From Bipolaris cookei (taxonomy: Eukaryota > Ascomycota > Dothideomycetes > Pleosporales > Pleosporaceae): a stretch of DNA of 64,000 nucleotides. The translations under genes and the position numbers were made by a program. Location: contig NRSV01000069.1 in assembly GCA_002286855.1 (NCBI GenBank), forward strand, positions 105,199 to 169,198. The letters are read 5' to 3'. Below, piece by piece: positions 53,901 to 64,000 of the stretch. Under the pieces are notes generated by a model. That model was not told the DNA's origin and did not search any database. It was given only the letters and a program-made list of their open reading frames with translations. Numbering within the stretch: the stretch's first letter is position 1; each line of letters begins with the position of its first letter.

Positions 53901-56057
53901 CATCATGTGCATTTTTCAGCTCCTCAATTTCCTTGCTAAGCTGGCCGGCAATCTGGGCATTGTCAGTCGACCCCTGTTGAAGCGCCACAATCTGCTCTTG
54001 AAGATCTTCAATAGACTTGACATGTCCTGATAGCTCTTCTTCCTTTGCGCGCAGCTGGTCGGCCGTAGTCTTCTGAAGCTCGTCAATCTTGGCTTGCAGT
54101 TGTTCAGCGTATTCGTTGCGCTCGCTCTCAAGATCTGCTGAGGTCTGGTCTGCACGCTGTTGTAGCTTGGTGAGGTCGTCCTGGAGTTGCTTCTGAGATT
54201 CAGTATGTGTGGCAATTATCTGCTCCTTTGCATGCAATTCATCAGTGTGTTGCTGGTGAATTGTTTGGAGCTCAGTCTGCAGTTGCTCGACAAGTGCCAA
54301 ATGCTCAGAAGCTTTGGACTCGAGGGACTGTTGTGCTTCTTGCAAAGCCTCCTTGTGCTGTTCTTCTCTGCTTGCCACCTGGGCCACGTATTCATCGACG
54401 GTCTTGGTAAGCTCGATGATCTTAGCATCGCGCGAACGAAGATTATCCGCCTGGCTCTGCTCCAGGTCGGCAAACTTGATTTCGAGGTTTTCCAACGTCT
54501 TCTTGGCAATATCCAGTTCCTGCGAGAGCTTGTCGCGTTCATCCTTCAACGTCGCCACTTCCTGGGTAAGCTCTTCAATCTGGGTGGCTTGCTCAGCCAG
54601 TTTCTTCTTTTCCTCGTCCCACTGGCGGCCCTGCTGCTCGAGCTCAGCATTCAAGTCATCTAACACCTGCTGCAGTTCAAGCGCCTTGGCGGCTTCGGCG
54701 GCTTCTCTCTCCTGGGCTGCCTTCTTTTCCTCCTCAAGCTGCTGGCTCTGTTCTTCGAGCTGCTTGGTCTCTATGGCAAACTTCTTCTCCATGTCTTGGA
54801 CTAGGGTCTCATGGGCGCTTTGCTCAGAAGACGAGGTGCCGTTGGAGCCGTTTGCGATAAGCTTGTCCTTTTCAGTGATGGCTGCCTGCGCTTCGGCCAG
54901 CTGGGTTCGTAGCTTGGATTTTTCAAACTGTAGATTGTCCACCTCACGGCTGAGGTCGTCGCACTGTTCCTGCAGCTTGTCGCGGAGGCTGGTTTCCTTA
55001 AAGAAGTCCTGCATGATCTGGGCGCTCCGCCTTTTCATCTCCACATCCATCTCGGCAGAGCCCGTCGGTGCGGTATCCGGTCGGGGTGAGTTCTCGCCGA
55101 ATTTCGCCAGGGCGGCTTTGACAGGTCCAAGGGCAGATTTGCGCACCTCAACTTCTGCATCGGAGGCGGCATTGCGGCCAAGGGAGGAGGCAACGAGGCT
55201 TTCTCTGCGTAAAGGGGTTAGCAAACAGTATACGGGAGTATGACGAGTAGATAGTCGTACGTTTCTTCTGCTGTGTCCTCGGGTTCAGAGGCTGCTGGCG
55301 GGGGAGGGGCAGAGGCAGGGACTGATAGCTTCTTGGCCTGTCCTGCAAGCGCTTTTAGGCCAGTAGCTGTCGTGCGCGCAGCGGCGGCGGCACTAGTAGT
55401 AGTAGTAGCAGCAGTAGGGCGTGTGCTCAGCGGCCTGGTTGAGGGACCAAGGGAAGCACGAGGAGGGCGGGTTGTTGCTGTATCTGCAGCAGCGCGCGTT
55501 GTCGAGGGTCGCTTTGCGGTGGCTGTCGCAATCGCAGTCGAAGACGAGAGCGAGGGCCTGGATGCTGGCTTTCCTGGGGATGGTCGAGCAGCTGCAGCAG
55601 ACGCGACAGGCGGCTTGCGCACTGGTGGCTTCTTCTTGCTCTCCTCTCCCGACGTCACTGACGACAGCTCTGGGTCTTGGTCCGAGGCTGTCTTGGACGA
55701 CGAAATTGTCCTACGGGCAGCAGTACCGGGGGCTGGACGCGTAGGCGGCTTGCTGAGGCTGGATCCTCCTACGGCGCTGGTGCGGGCGGTGGAGGTTGCG
55801 GAGGGCTTGACGGCGCTCGTCGTGGTGCGCGTCGTGGTGGTTTGAGCTGGGGCTGCCGACCGGCGAGCAGTAGCTGTAGTGGCAGTGGTAGTGCTGGAGA
55901 CGGTGGGCCGACGAGGAGCGGCGCCATCTTTGGAGGCGGGCGAGGGGCCATGGGAAGCCATCTTGCGCCGGACTGACGACGTCGGGGTTGAAGGTGCGGG
56001 CAGCTTTTTTGGCTGCGGACTCCCGGCTGGCAGGCTTTCCGGCCCAGCGTTCTCCAT
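50982..56057 (-). CDS. large coiled-coil protein with basic Ser/Thr/Pro-rich N-terminus
   Basis: Three exons close in phase: 56057-55261, 55204-51223 and 51143-50982, giving 1646 residues. The last exon (QLAAMQETLNQLAELNNEA to the stop at 50984-50982) is needed because the open frame otherwise ends inside a GTGAGT donor. Residues 1-265 are low-complexity, basic and rich in Ser, Thr, Pro and Ala with many RP/KP pairs, a composition seen in microtubule- or membrane-scaffold tethers. From about residue 315 to 1570 the protein is almost continuous coiled coil with heptad Leu and Glu/Lys/Gln. A repeated block around 650-900 has the pattern LQAKYDSLLEEK about every 35-40 residues. There is no motor or kinase domain and no membrane segment. 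A cytoskeletal, septal or spindle-pole scaffold role is plausible but unproven; I do not recognise a named orthologue. Confidence 0.8.
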
Positions 56058-57046
56058 GCGGCGCAGATGCGGCTCAGGGGCCGGAACTGATCAGTGCGCG
56101 GTGCGGGCGACAGGCTTCAGACAACCAGGGCAGAGCGGGTGGGTGAAGATGTAATGTCCAGAGAGTGGAGCGAACGATGTTGTTGCTGAACGGATGGCAG
56201 CAGTGGACAGAAGAGCATGCAGCTCGACCAAACCTGTCGTCATGCTAGTCATAGTCATGGCCGTGCTGCAGACACACGGACAGCTACCTGACAGCTGGAG
56301 TGAACCAAACCACCCTCTCTGCCTCTTGTTGACCATTCATGGGCCTACACGTCGCATGGCATTGACTGCATGAACTTGTCGCACTTTGCATCGCGCCCAC
56401 TAGAATGCCCGACTTCTATCGTTATACTTACGCGTCCTGCAGATCCACCCCCGTGCCGTAGTCAGGAACATGCTCCACCAAACCTGCCTTGATACCCGTC
56501 AATCTAACCCCCAGCCTATCACTAGAGTATCTAACTTGAGGTCGCTTGAAAATTGCTCTCCATTAGCCATGGTATCCTCGAGTATAAAGGACCCGTCCCC
56601 CCGGCCTCGACATACTACTGACAGTCTACTAAGGAGCTGAAGAGGGGTATGCTGTAGCTCTTATCATCCTTTGCTACATCTTCAAGCGATAACCCCGTGA
56701 ACCCCTAAATCCCTTAAACATACATTCGTCATTGAACGGCCTCTTTAGCTGCTCTTTTCTAGTTTCCGTTCGGTCTTCGTTCTGTCTCTAGTGATGGTTG
56801 TGTCAAGGTGTATCTTAGTCCAGATCACGTGAGCGAGACGCTAACCCATGACGGTTACTTCTAATATCTTGGCATGTACTTACTAGACGAACCCTATGGG
56901 CAACACCAAAGCCTCCTCGCGCCAAGTAACTCTCACCATTTCGTGCATCCAAGCTTCTGGGAAGAATTCCAGTAGATGGCCAGAGCCGCAATCAGAGTAT
57001 ACCACAACAGCCTCGAAACCATACATATACCTGCATGCAGATTCCC
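56058..57046. other. intergenic 1 kb, promoter side of the coiled-coil gene
   Basis: This region lies upstream of the coiled-coil gene (transcribed leftward). No gene is recognised. The right part runs into the MITE. The stretch 56450-56850 has no open frame of note. Confidence 0.45.
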
Positions 57047-57224
57047 AGTACTATCAGAGTTCGCAACAAGCAAGTCAAGTTGTTCACCTTCAGGGACCCA
57101 CTTACCTATATAGGTAGAAGTTAAACCTTTATAGGAAACAACTAGGTTCTAATAGGTAATCAAGCAAGTCAAGTTGGACTTTTTGAGCCCCACTTAAGTG
57201 CTTGTTGCGAACTCTGAGTACTAT
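57047..57224. mobile_element. hAT-like MITE with 8-bp TSD
   Basis: A 162-bp element (57055-57216) is bounded by perfect 18-bp inverted termini CAGAGTTCGCAACAAGCA and by an 8-bp direct repeat AGTACTAT (57047-57054 and 57217-57224). An 8-bp duplication and a CAG start are typical of hAT transposons. It has no coding capacity. Inside, the 16-bp unit CAAGCAAGTCAAGTTG occurs twice in direct orientation (about 57070 and 57162), and an AT-rich middle separates the halves. It is probably a non-autonomous derivative moved by a hAT transposase elsewhere in the genome. Confidence 0.85.
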
Positions 57225-57922
57225 GTTCACAGCAATCCTCATGTTGACATCATCCCCCGTGACTTTCAAGTGTATATCATTTCCTAAGACCAAGGCTATA
57301 CTGTAGCTTAATAATGTGCAAATTAAAGTACCGAAATAGAGACGTGTGCTGCCATAACAAATTTGGTCGCTGTAAGAGCGTGAGCGTTGTATAGGCCTAG
57401 GTAGGAAGTGCTCATATGCTTTTTTAAAGGTACTAGATGCAATATCCTAAACGCTATTATTATGTTCTTCGAGTGGCTGCCATCTTTGCAAACTAACTCA
57501 TAATTGCTATTGCTTGTGTCCACTGGATGCGTTCCAGTCATCTTCGTGCTAGCAGAACTCTTTGTAGCTTTCTTACTCGTTACTCATTAGTGTATGTTGG
57601 TAGCCATTCTCGAATACCAGCTGCTATTTTCCGTCTTGCACGCTGCTTGTATCACTTATATCACGTTCAATCTTAGAATGTGAGAAAACAGATCTACCTA
57701 CAAGAGTGCTGCTGTTGGAGCTGCAAGAACCTCGGCCTAATGAGGGATTCATATTGAACAATGAAGACAAAATGGTTTATTTATGCAGCGGACCGAAAGC
57801 TTCTAGGGAATGACTAATATACATGTTTACCAGAAAGCATGCAGCGCAACTTGGAAAAAGCCAACGGCTGTACTGGATGATCTTACATGTGCCGAGTCCC
57901 GTGTCATATATAAATTCGTTCG
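57225..57922. other. intergenic, no gene seen
   Basis: About 700 bp lie between the MITE and the Tc1/mariner element. No motif or repeat terminus is recognised. Confidence 0.4.
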
Positions 57923-59295
57923 TAAGTAAGCACGGAGGTGCCTGTCAAAAGTTGGACCCCCCTTGTCAGAGGGTTATAAGTACTATCTCGAATTTGGCAG
58001 TTGCTCAGATTGTACTTGGTCTCTCCCAACATCACAACGCGATCGCTTTTGATAAACTACCCAGCGCTCTTAATCAAATTTAAGTTTCACAATGAATTAT
58101 AATGCTGCGACTCGTGCTCTTGTTGTTTCTCTTAAAGCAACAGGCAAAGGCAATGGCGAGATAACCGACTTAACGGGTATAGAGAAGCGTACGCTTAATA
58201 AGATATATGCCTAAGCGATTGAGCATGGATTTGGCCCAGCTGAACGTCCACTCAACCTTCAGGATGAGCATGTACAAGATGCACCTCGATCTGGCCGTCA
58301 GTCAAAGCATACTACGAATACGTCTTCTGCTGTAGTGCTTACAATACGCCGTCATCGCCACGGAAGGGAGAAATCGTGTACTGACATTGCTGGTATGCTC
58401 ACAGAGAAAGAAATCGAAGTCTTAGCAAGCACTGTATATCGTATTCTCAAGAAAGCTGGGCACAGAAAGACGAAACCGACAAGGAAGCCTGGTTGACGAA
58501 GCAGGTACGGGAGGATCGACTTAAGTGGTGTTTAGAGCATAAAGACTGGACTCTTGAAGATTGGAAGAATGTAATTTGGTCAGAAGAGAGGAGTGTTGTA
58601 TTGCTCTATCAACGTGGCTATTGTGTATGGCGTAAGGCTGATGAATCTTTTGTACGAAGTTGTATTCGAGAGCGTTGGAAAGGCTATTCTGAGTTTATGT
58701 TCTGGACATGTTTTTCCTACGACAAGAAGGGGTGATGCCATTGCTGGATGTCTGAGACAAAGAAAGACAAAGAAAAGGTTGATAAAAAGATAGAGGAGAT
58801 GAATAAGAGCCTTGAGCCGCTAAGGAAAGAGCAACAGGAGCTTAACAACAGTATGCGTCGACTTAATCCACGAGCAATACCTGGCCGAAAGCCTCAGTGA
58901 CGATGGAATCAGGAGAATGGCAAGCTGGCTCATGGTAAAGGTTCTGGCATTGATTGATATCGCTATCAAAATTCGATTCTTCAACCAAAGCTACTGCCCT
59001 TTGTGCAGCAGTGTAAAAGCACTCGGCTAGGAACAATTGTACAGGAGGACAAAACTCCATCACATGAGCACCATGCTCAGCAGCCAATATATAATTTACA
59101 AAGTATTACAAAGCTTCTTTGGTCAGGTAATTCGCCAGACTTAAACGCAATTGAGCCATGCTGGCCATGAATGAAGAAAAGAACTACGAGGAAGGGCACG
59201 CCAAAGAGCAGAGCAGAGGCTATTCAGGAATGGAGCAGTTTTGGAAGGAGTTGCATCAGGAAAAGATCCAAGGGTTGATTGAGCGTATTCCTATA

Positions 59296-61403
59296 CCGAG
59301 TTTGACCGTGTAACGCACGGGACGGCGTAACGCCGGATCCGAACACCAAAACAGCCCTATAATTTGAGGCTGTAGAGCTTCACATAATAGCTATCGTCGC
59401 AATATTTTTGAGTGGTGAGATCTAGAGGGCTTAATTTATATATAGCTATAGAAATCGTGTTGGAGTTTTGATCGTGCGCCCTTTGCGCGAGGTAGAGGCT
59501 GGTTGAGCTACAATAACACCTTGAGGCTCTCCACCACCTGCAGACCTCACGATAGCTCTCTTTCTAGTAGTAGCTTTTATAGGGGTCTTAAGGCTGCGCT
59601 GATTACTCTTTTGGGATATTCTACGAGCTTGTTGGAGTCGTTTTGTAGCCTTGCGAGCTGCCTGTCGTGCGGCCTGTTCAGTAGCCTTCTCTGCCTTCTC
59701 CTTCTCTCTCACTATCTTAGCTACAGCCCTCGCTGACGCCTTATCTCCTTCTCCCTTGCCCTTGCCTGCCTTGCCTCCTCGCGAAGCCTGCTTGACTCAG
59801 CTTTCTGGTGTTGTACCTGCTCCTCCTCACACTCCTGGAGCTGCTGGCGATCGTGCCTCCTTCACCTTCCTTGGAGACCAGAATATAGCTCCACCTTGAT
59901 ACTTCTTAGGCTCCTGTGGGAGAAGAGGCTTGCCTCGCTTCCTCCACGTCCTCTCATTGATCAGAGCCTTGCGTAGGCCCTTAACCTCATACTCAAGGAG
60001 GGTCTTTTGAGTTGAGATTTGGTGGAAGGCCTGGCTCGGCTTTTGAGCTCGCCTATCACTTCAATCCTTGACCACCTAACGTAATAGACCTTCAGCCTTC
60101 CTCTAGTTTGAAGCACTTAAGGCCGGGGACTCACTATCGCTTGAGGAGTCTGAGTAAATATTAAACCTTTTCAACATAACCTCAGGATTTAAGGATGAGA
60201 GGCCTGTAGCCTTATAGGCCTTTAGGATTGTCGTTTCCTTGAAGGAGGCCTGCCATGCGCGATAGAAGAGGGGAAGAAATCCCTTTTACTCCTTAATTCG
60301 AGGCCCTGGCTCCTCTCTATAAACGCTAATATCTCAGCCTGGTAAGCTGATGAGAGGCTTGAACAGGCCCACATCTAGAGGCTGCAGCGTGTGGGTTGAG
60401 TGAGGTGGGTATACTGCGAGGAGGATTTTGTTCTGATCACAATAGTCAACAAAATCCATCGTGAGGTGAGATCCATGGCCGTCAAGGATAAGTAATCGAT
60501 AGGAGGATCGAGCCTTCGCCTTAGTGTTGCGATCAAACACCTGTTTGAGCCACTCGAGAACGATCTCATTATTCGTCCAGACAGAGGGTGATGAGAAGAT
60601 TCGAACCTGATGAGTCTCATGATCAAGGGCCTGTAGCCATGAGTCCTGTATCGATCCTGAGGCCGACTGATAGATGAGGGCAGGCTCAAGGTAAGATCCA
60701 TCAGCGCAGATGCAGGCTAGCAGCGTTTTCCACTCTCGTGAGCCATCGTTGGTAGTACTCCTCCTCTTCTGCTCCTCGTACGAGGGCCTGTCAAAGATCC
60801 TCTTTGATCTACTTAGGATATCAAGGAGGAAGCCTTTCTCATCCAAACTGTATGTGTGACGAGGCTCAACGTGATACTGCTCAATTTTCTCACGTAGGAG
60901 TTGAAAATAGAGGCTATACTTCCTCCCTGAATCAGTCTTATGGCGACTATTGTCGATGCCCGTCGTTCATTTTGAGATAAGCTCGTTTGGGTGTTGCTGC
61001 ATGAAACGATCAACCTAGTGTACTCCAACCTCTCTCCTCGCGATCTGTGAGGCAAAGTTTCGCATCATAGCTCGTTTAGGTGGGAGGCCTCGCCTAGGAA
61101 GCTGTTTAATATACTGTAAGAGCTCTGCCTCCTGTTGTGGGTGGAGAGCTTGTTGATTTTCGACCTTGATAGCGTGTTAGGTAGATGCGCCTTTATGTCG
61201 CCGCGCGAGCGTTGTAGGCTCAACACCATAGGTTCCCGCAATTTGAGCGTAGACAAGTTTTTCTCCTGGCTTTAGCGATTCTATAGCTGCAAGCGCAGCC
61301 TCTATTGAGTTCATATTAATAGAGTTACGCGTTGTTGAAATTTTGGTGTTGCATGCGCAGATCGGGCGTTACGTCGTCCCGGGCGTTACACAGTCAAACT
61401 CGG
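59296..61403 (-). mobile_element. Tan1-like pogo element nested in the mariner
   Basis: This 2108-bp element has inverted termini CCGAGTTTGACCGTGTAACG (left) and CCGAGTTTGACTGTGTAACG (right, read inward), flanked by TA (59294-59295 and 61404-61405). It encodes one long pogo-type transposase frame on the minus strand (see the separate entry). The termini differ from those of the ACGTGxTTxACAAGCGAG families in this window, so it is a third pogo lineage. It sits inside the C-terminal coding part of the Tc1/mariner transposase. Confidence 0.87.
59446..61319 (-). pseudogene. Tan1-like pogo transposase with stops
   Basis: Reading leftward from an ATG near 61311-61313 (MNSIEAALAAIESL), the N-terminus is an HTH_psq region (KLVYAQIAGTYGVEPTTLARR). 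A CENPB-type region with stops near 61180 and 61015 follows. The catalytic core is open at 60846-60334: SLDEKGFLLDIL (first Asp), RLLILDGHGSHLTMDF (second Asp) and LQPLDVGLFKPL (third Asp). Further stops at 60334, about 60283 and about 60115 precede a basic, Lys/Arg/Ala-rich tail (KAEKATEQAARQAARKATK) ending at 59446. Length and domain order fit the family. At least six stops make it inactive. Confidence 0.82.
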
Positions 61404-61405
61404 TA

Positions 61406-62483
61406 ACGTAGTTCACAAGCGAGCGCGCCACTTTGCACCGGCGTGTCGATGTCGAGACAACATCACGTAATATCTCAACAACGCACCACTCAAACTTTCT
61501 ATACTGAAGCAGATCTCCAGCTTGCTCTTTCTGATTACCAATCTCAACATGTTAGAAGCTAAAGACGTGCTGCCTCTATCTACAACGTCCCACGAAGAAC
61601 ACTCCAGCGTAGAGACGCTGGGACACGCTTTCGACGCGACTGCGAAGCGAACTCGAAGCGCCTGAATAAGCTAGAAGAGGAGGCTGTAGTTAAGCGTATC
61701 CTTGAAGAGTCTGCGCGAGATTTGCGCCTACAAAGGCCGACGTTCGAGCAATGGCTGATAAATTCCTGCATGAGCAGGAGAGCAGCCCTACTGGCAAGAA
61801 CTGCGTTGATAACTTTGTCAAGCGAACTCCTGAGCTCCGTACGCGCTGGAGCCGTCCTTATGATCACCAGCGAGCCACCTGCGAGGACCCAGCGGCTATC
61901 TAGCGCTGGTTCGACTTAGTCCAGGCGACAAAGCAGAAGTGGGGTATTGTGGACGATGATATCTATAACTTTGATGAAACTGGCTTTATGATGTGCAAGA
62001 TTTTATCACAGTTAGTTATCACAGGCTCAGAAGGATATGGCAAAAAGAAGCGGATACAGCCAGGCAACCGTGAGTGGGTTACTGTGATCCAAGGCGTGGG
62101 CGCGTTGGGTCGCCGGCTACTCTTCAAGAGGCTCTAGACGAATCAAACAAGCGTAAGAGCCGCAAGCATCGATACGTGCGGACAGAGGAGACTTTTACTG
62201 TTGGTGAGGTACAAGAATCATTAGCTGAACAGGCGGATAGCAGTCGTGGCGATGGTAAGAGTGCGTCGAAGAGGGTGCGAGGAGAGAGGTGGTGCGGGCG
62301 TTGCAAACAGACTGGACACAACGCTCGTACCTGCGCAATTGAGATAGATAGTGCAAGTGATAGTAGCGATTCTGATAACCAATTTGGTATTTCGCAATAG
62401 TTTATTGACTGTGATAAAGTGCGTGATAACGTCTCGACGTCGACGCGCCGGTGCAAAGTGGCTCGCTCGCTTGTGAACTACAT
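61406..62483 (+). mobile_element. pogo deletion derivative (family 2, copy 2)
   Basis: This 1078-bp element has termini ACGTAGTTCACAAGCGAGCG (left) and ATGTAGTTCACAAGCGAGCG (right, read inward), and its left TA (61404-61405) is the right TA of the neighbouring Tan1-like element. The right TA is 62484-62485. The plus strand carries the N-terminal transposase region (fragmented by stops and frameshifts), the first catalytic Asp segment (IYNFDETGFMMCK) and REWVTVIQGVG. It then has the same internal junction as 32156-33235 and the C-terminal zinc knuckle CGRCKQTGHNARTC. The catalytic core is missing. The similar length (1078 against 1080) and identical junction show that the two copies descend from one deleted ancestor. 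Confidence 0.88.
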
Positions 62484-62851
62484 TATACATACAAAAGATA
62501 ATTGAGCTTGAGGGCGGTAATGAGTACAGAGAGAATAGAGGTGCTGGCCGATTCCGTGCTGATGCTGCTAGTCTATCAGCTGACCCTGAATTGGAGGATC
62601 TTTAGTAAAGCTTCAAGTAGTTACAGGTGATAATATTGAGCTTTGCACTGTGTTGCCTACTAAGTTGCTCGGACAAGTGACCTAGTTTGCGATAATGGGT
62701 TATGGTCCTCTGACAGGGGGGCCCAAACTTTTGACAGGCACCTCCGTACTCACTTAAAAATATTAGTGTGTTCATAAGCCTTCGGCCAATCATGCATGTG
62801 TGCATGCCACAAAGTACTTGAGACACTTTTGCTGACCCAATGTTTGCGATA

Positions 62852-64000
62852 ATGTGCGCCACCAGTAAGCTGGCCGCCCCACCCCAACCTGACGCGACGC
62901 TCTGCACCACAACCACCATGCCGCAACAACAACGCTCTACACAGACTTTTCGTGAAGACAAAATAAGTCTTGCTATAGAGTGCTATTGTAGTAGTTCAAA
63001 ACAAGTCTATTTACGCTCTCGCAAAAGCGTACGATGTGCCAAAGTCAACTCTTCAGACGCGTCTACACGGTACCCAATCACCATCAGAGACAGTCTCTTT
63101 CAACCGAAGGCTACTACCTATCGAAGAGCAGTCTCTTGTGCAGTGGATCCTAAATCTTGGACGACGTGGTTTTCCGCCTCATATCATTAATGTATGACGA
63201 ATGGCAGACGCTCTGCTCGCCGCGCGTGGCCAAGATCCACCTCCAGTACCTGTAGGCAAGTGCTGGGTGTCGCGCTTTATCCAGAACCAGCCAGAGCTTC
63301 AGATAAAGGGGAGTAGAAGGCTTAGTAGCCAGCGCGCTAGCCCTGAGGGTCCTATCGCAATTATAGCGTGGTTTAAGCTAGTAGAAGAGACGCGCCAGAC
63401 GTATGGTGTCCTAGACTAAGACATCTACAACTTTGACGAGACTGGATTCGCGATGGGCGTCACTGGCACTTCTAAGGTAGTCAGCAGCTCTAATAGAATT
63501 GGCAGAGCAGTCTTCGTACAGCCAGGCAATCGCGAGTGGGTTACAGCGATCGAGTGCGTTAACGCGTCTGGCTGGTGTCTGCCACCGTTCGTGATCCTGC
63601 CTGGTAAGGTCCATCAGAACAGCTGGTACCTCAATCTCCTACAAGAATGGACTATCGGCATCACAGATAACGGCTGGATGACAGATGAGCTTGACGTAGA
63701 GTGGGTGAAGCATTTCAACCAGCATACAGCGACTCGTACAGCTGGAGTCTATCGGCTCCTTGTCCTAGACAGCCACAGCAGTCACGCAACGCCAGAGTTT
63801 GGCCAGTACTGGGCCGAGAATAAGATCATCACTCTCTGTATGCCGCCTCATACGTCGTATCTTCTCCAGCTGCTTGATGTAAACTGCTTCTCTCCGCTCA
63901 AGCGCGCGTACGGGCGTCAGATTGAGGAGCTTGCCCGCCAAGGCGTCGGCCGCGTTGACAAGATTGACTTCCTTACAGCCTATACATAGATCTGGCCGAC
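62852..64000 (+). mobile_element. pogo element running off the window end
   Basis: The left end is not certain. TA at 62850-62851 followed by ATGTGCGCC and GGCCGCCCCACC resembles a worn pogo terminus. The transposase starts at ATG 62918 (MPQQQRSTQTFREDKISLAI). A frameshift near 63025 and stops near 63193 and 63418 interrupt it. The long open stretch 63453-63989 carries the core: IYNFDETGFAMG (first Asp, just before), RLLVLDSHSSHATPEF (second Asp) and LLQLLDVNCFSPLKRAYG (third Asp). It ends at a TAG at 63987-63989, after which the family frame appears to continue (IWP). It is inactive but keeps the catalytic core that the family 2 derivatives lack. Its right end is outside the window. Confidence 0.8.

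Larger units (their letters stand above)
57925..62754 (+). mobile_element. Tc1/mariner element split by two nested elements
   Basis: The outer element has terminal inverted repeats starting AGTAAGCACGGAGGTGCCTG (left) and AGTGAGTACGGAGGTGCCTG (right, read inward), continuing TCAAAAGTT, and is flanked by TA (57923-57924 and 62755-62756). Its own sequence is 57925-59293 plus 62484-62754, about 1.64 kb. The transposase reading starts at ATG 58092 with a Tc3-type helix-turn-helix (MNYNAATRALVVSLKATG). It passes VIWSEERSV, where the family usually has SDE, then GRKPQ and WSGNSPDLNAIEP. Stops at about 58213, 58733 and 58898 and several frame changes make it inactive. The coding frame continues exactly across the nested insert: IERIPI before 59295, YIQKIIELEGGNE after 62485. 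Confidence 0.85.

Noticed and set aside
54314..55243. 309-codon Ser/Cys-rich open frame opposite the coiled-coil gene
   Set aside because: Antisense shadow of Glu/Leu/Lys-rich codons; no conserved features.
59503..59899. Plus-strand Ser/Leu-rich open frames at 59.5-59.9 kb
   Set aside because: Antisense to the Lys/Arg/Ala-rich tail of the Tan1-like transposase.
1..64000. CRISPR arrays, operons, tRNA or rRNA genes
   Set aside because: The window is fungal nuclear DNA. No spaced direct-repeat array was seen, and I found no tRNA or rRNA by eye; a tRNA scan was not possible, so absence of tRNAs is not proven.

Overview
The window is nuclear DNA of a filamentous ascomycete (Pezizomycotina). The genes have short GT-AG introns (about 42-230 nt) and encode typical fungal families: Zn2Cys6 and C2H2 regulators, an UNC93-like MFS protein, a CBM1-bearing cellobiose dehydrogenase and a LaeA-like methyltransferase. 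The repeats (Fot1/pogo, Tc1/mariner, Tad-like LINE) are also fungal. A Dothideomycete/Pleosporales source is my inference. A 406-base run of N (35651-36056) is an assembly gap. All exon joins were made by eye from splice signals and reading phase.

Region by region. 0.3-1.2 kb: a decayed acyltransferase. 1.3-8.2 kb: a FAD monooxygenase and a LaeA-like methyltransferase (divergent), then a DAO-type FAD oxidoreductase and a HAD hydrolase (divergent). 8.7-11.2 kb: a 5'-truncated LINE with a 16-bp target duplication, then a pogo deletion derivative sitting in another LINE tail. 11.7-19.1 kb: a six-exon Zn2Cys6 regulator, a second DAO oxidoreductase and an UNC93-like transporter. 21.7-23.5 kb: a nearly full-length pogo element with exact TA duplications. 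23.8-30.7 kb: a Kelch/galactose-oxidase-like membrane protein and a catalase-family protein.

31-38.8 kb is a graveyard. It holds a FAD-linked oxidase pseudogene cut by a pogo deletion derivative, a LINE with RT and RNase H, a nuclease-like pseudogene, and a decayed DUF3435 tyrosine recombinase of the Starship-captain type. 39.4-56.1 kb is mostly intact: a VOC/glyoxalase-like protein, a C2H2 regulator, an SCP-x-type thiolase pseudogene whose catalytic Cys codon is a stop, a cellobiose dehydrogenase with CBM1, and a 1646-residue coiled-coil protein. 57-64 kb: a 162-bp hAT-like MITE with an 8-bp duplication, a Tc1/mariner element holding two pogo-group elements that abut at one shared TA, and a further pogo transposase running off the end.

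How genes may work together (inference). The two DAO paralogues, the HAD hydrolase, the Zn2Cys6 regulator and the UNC93-like transporter at 5-19 kb could be a small catabolic cluster split by transposons. Cellobiose dehydrogenase makes H2O2 on reoxidation, and a catalase-like protein lies 17 kb away, but nothing shows co-regulation. The strongest new observations are the layered transposon insertions, a pogo deletion derivative with an identical breakpoint in two copies, the dead captain-type recombinase, and the catalase-family protein lacking the usual distal Asn.
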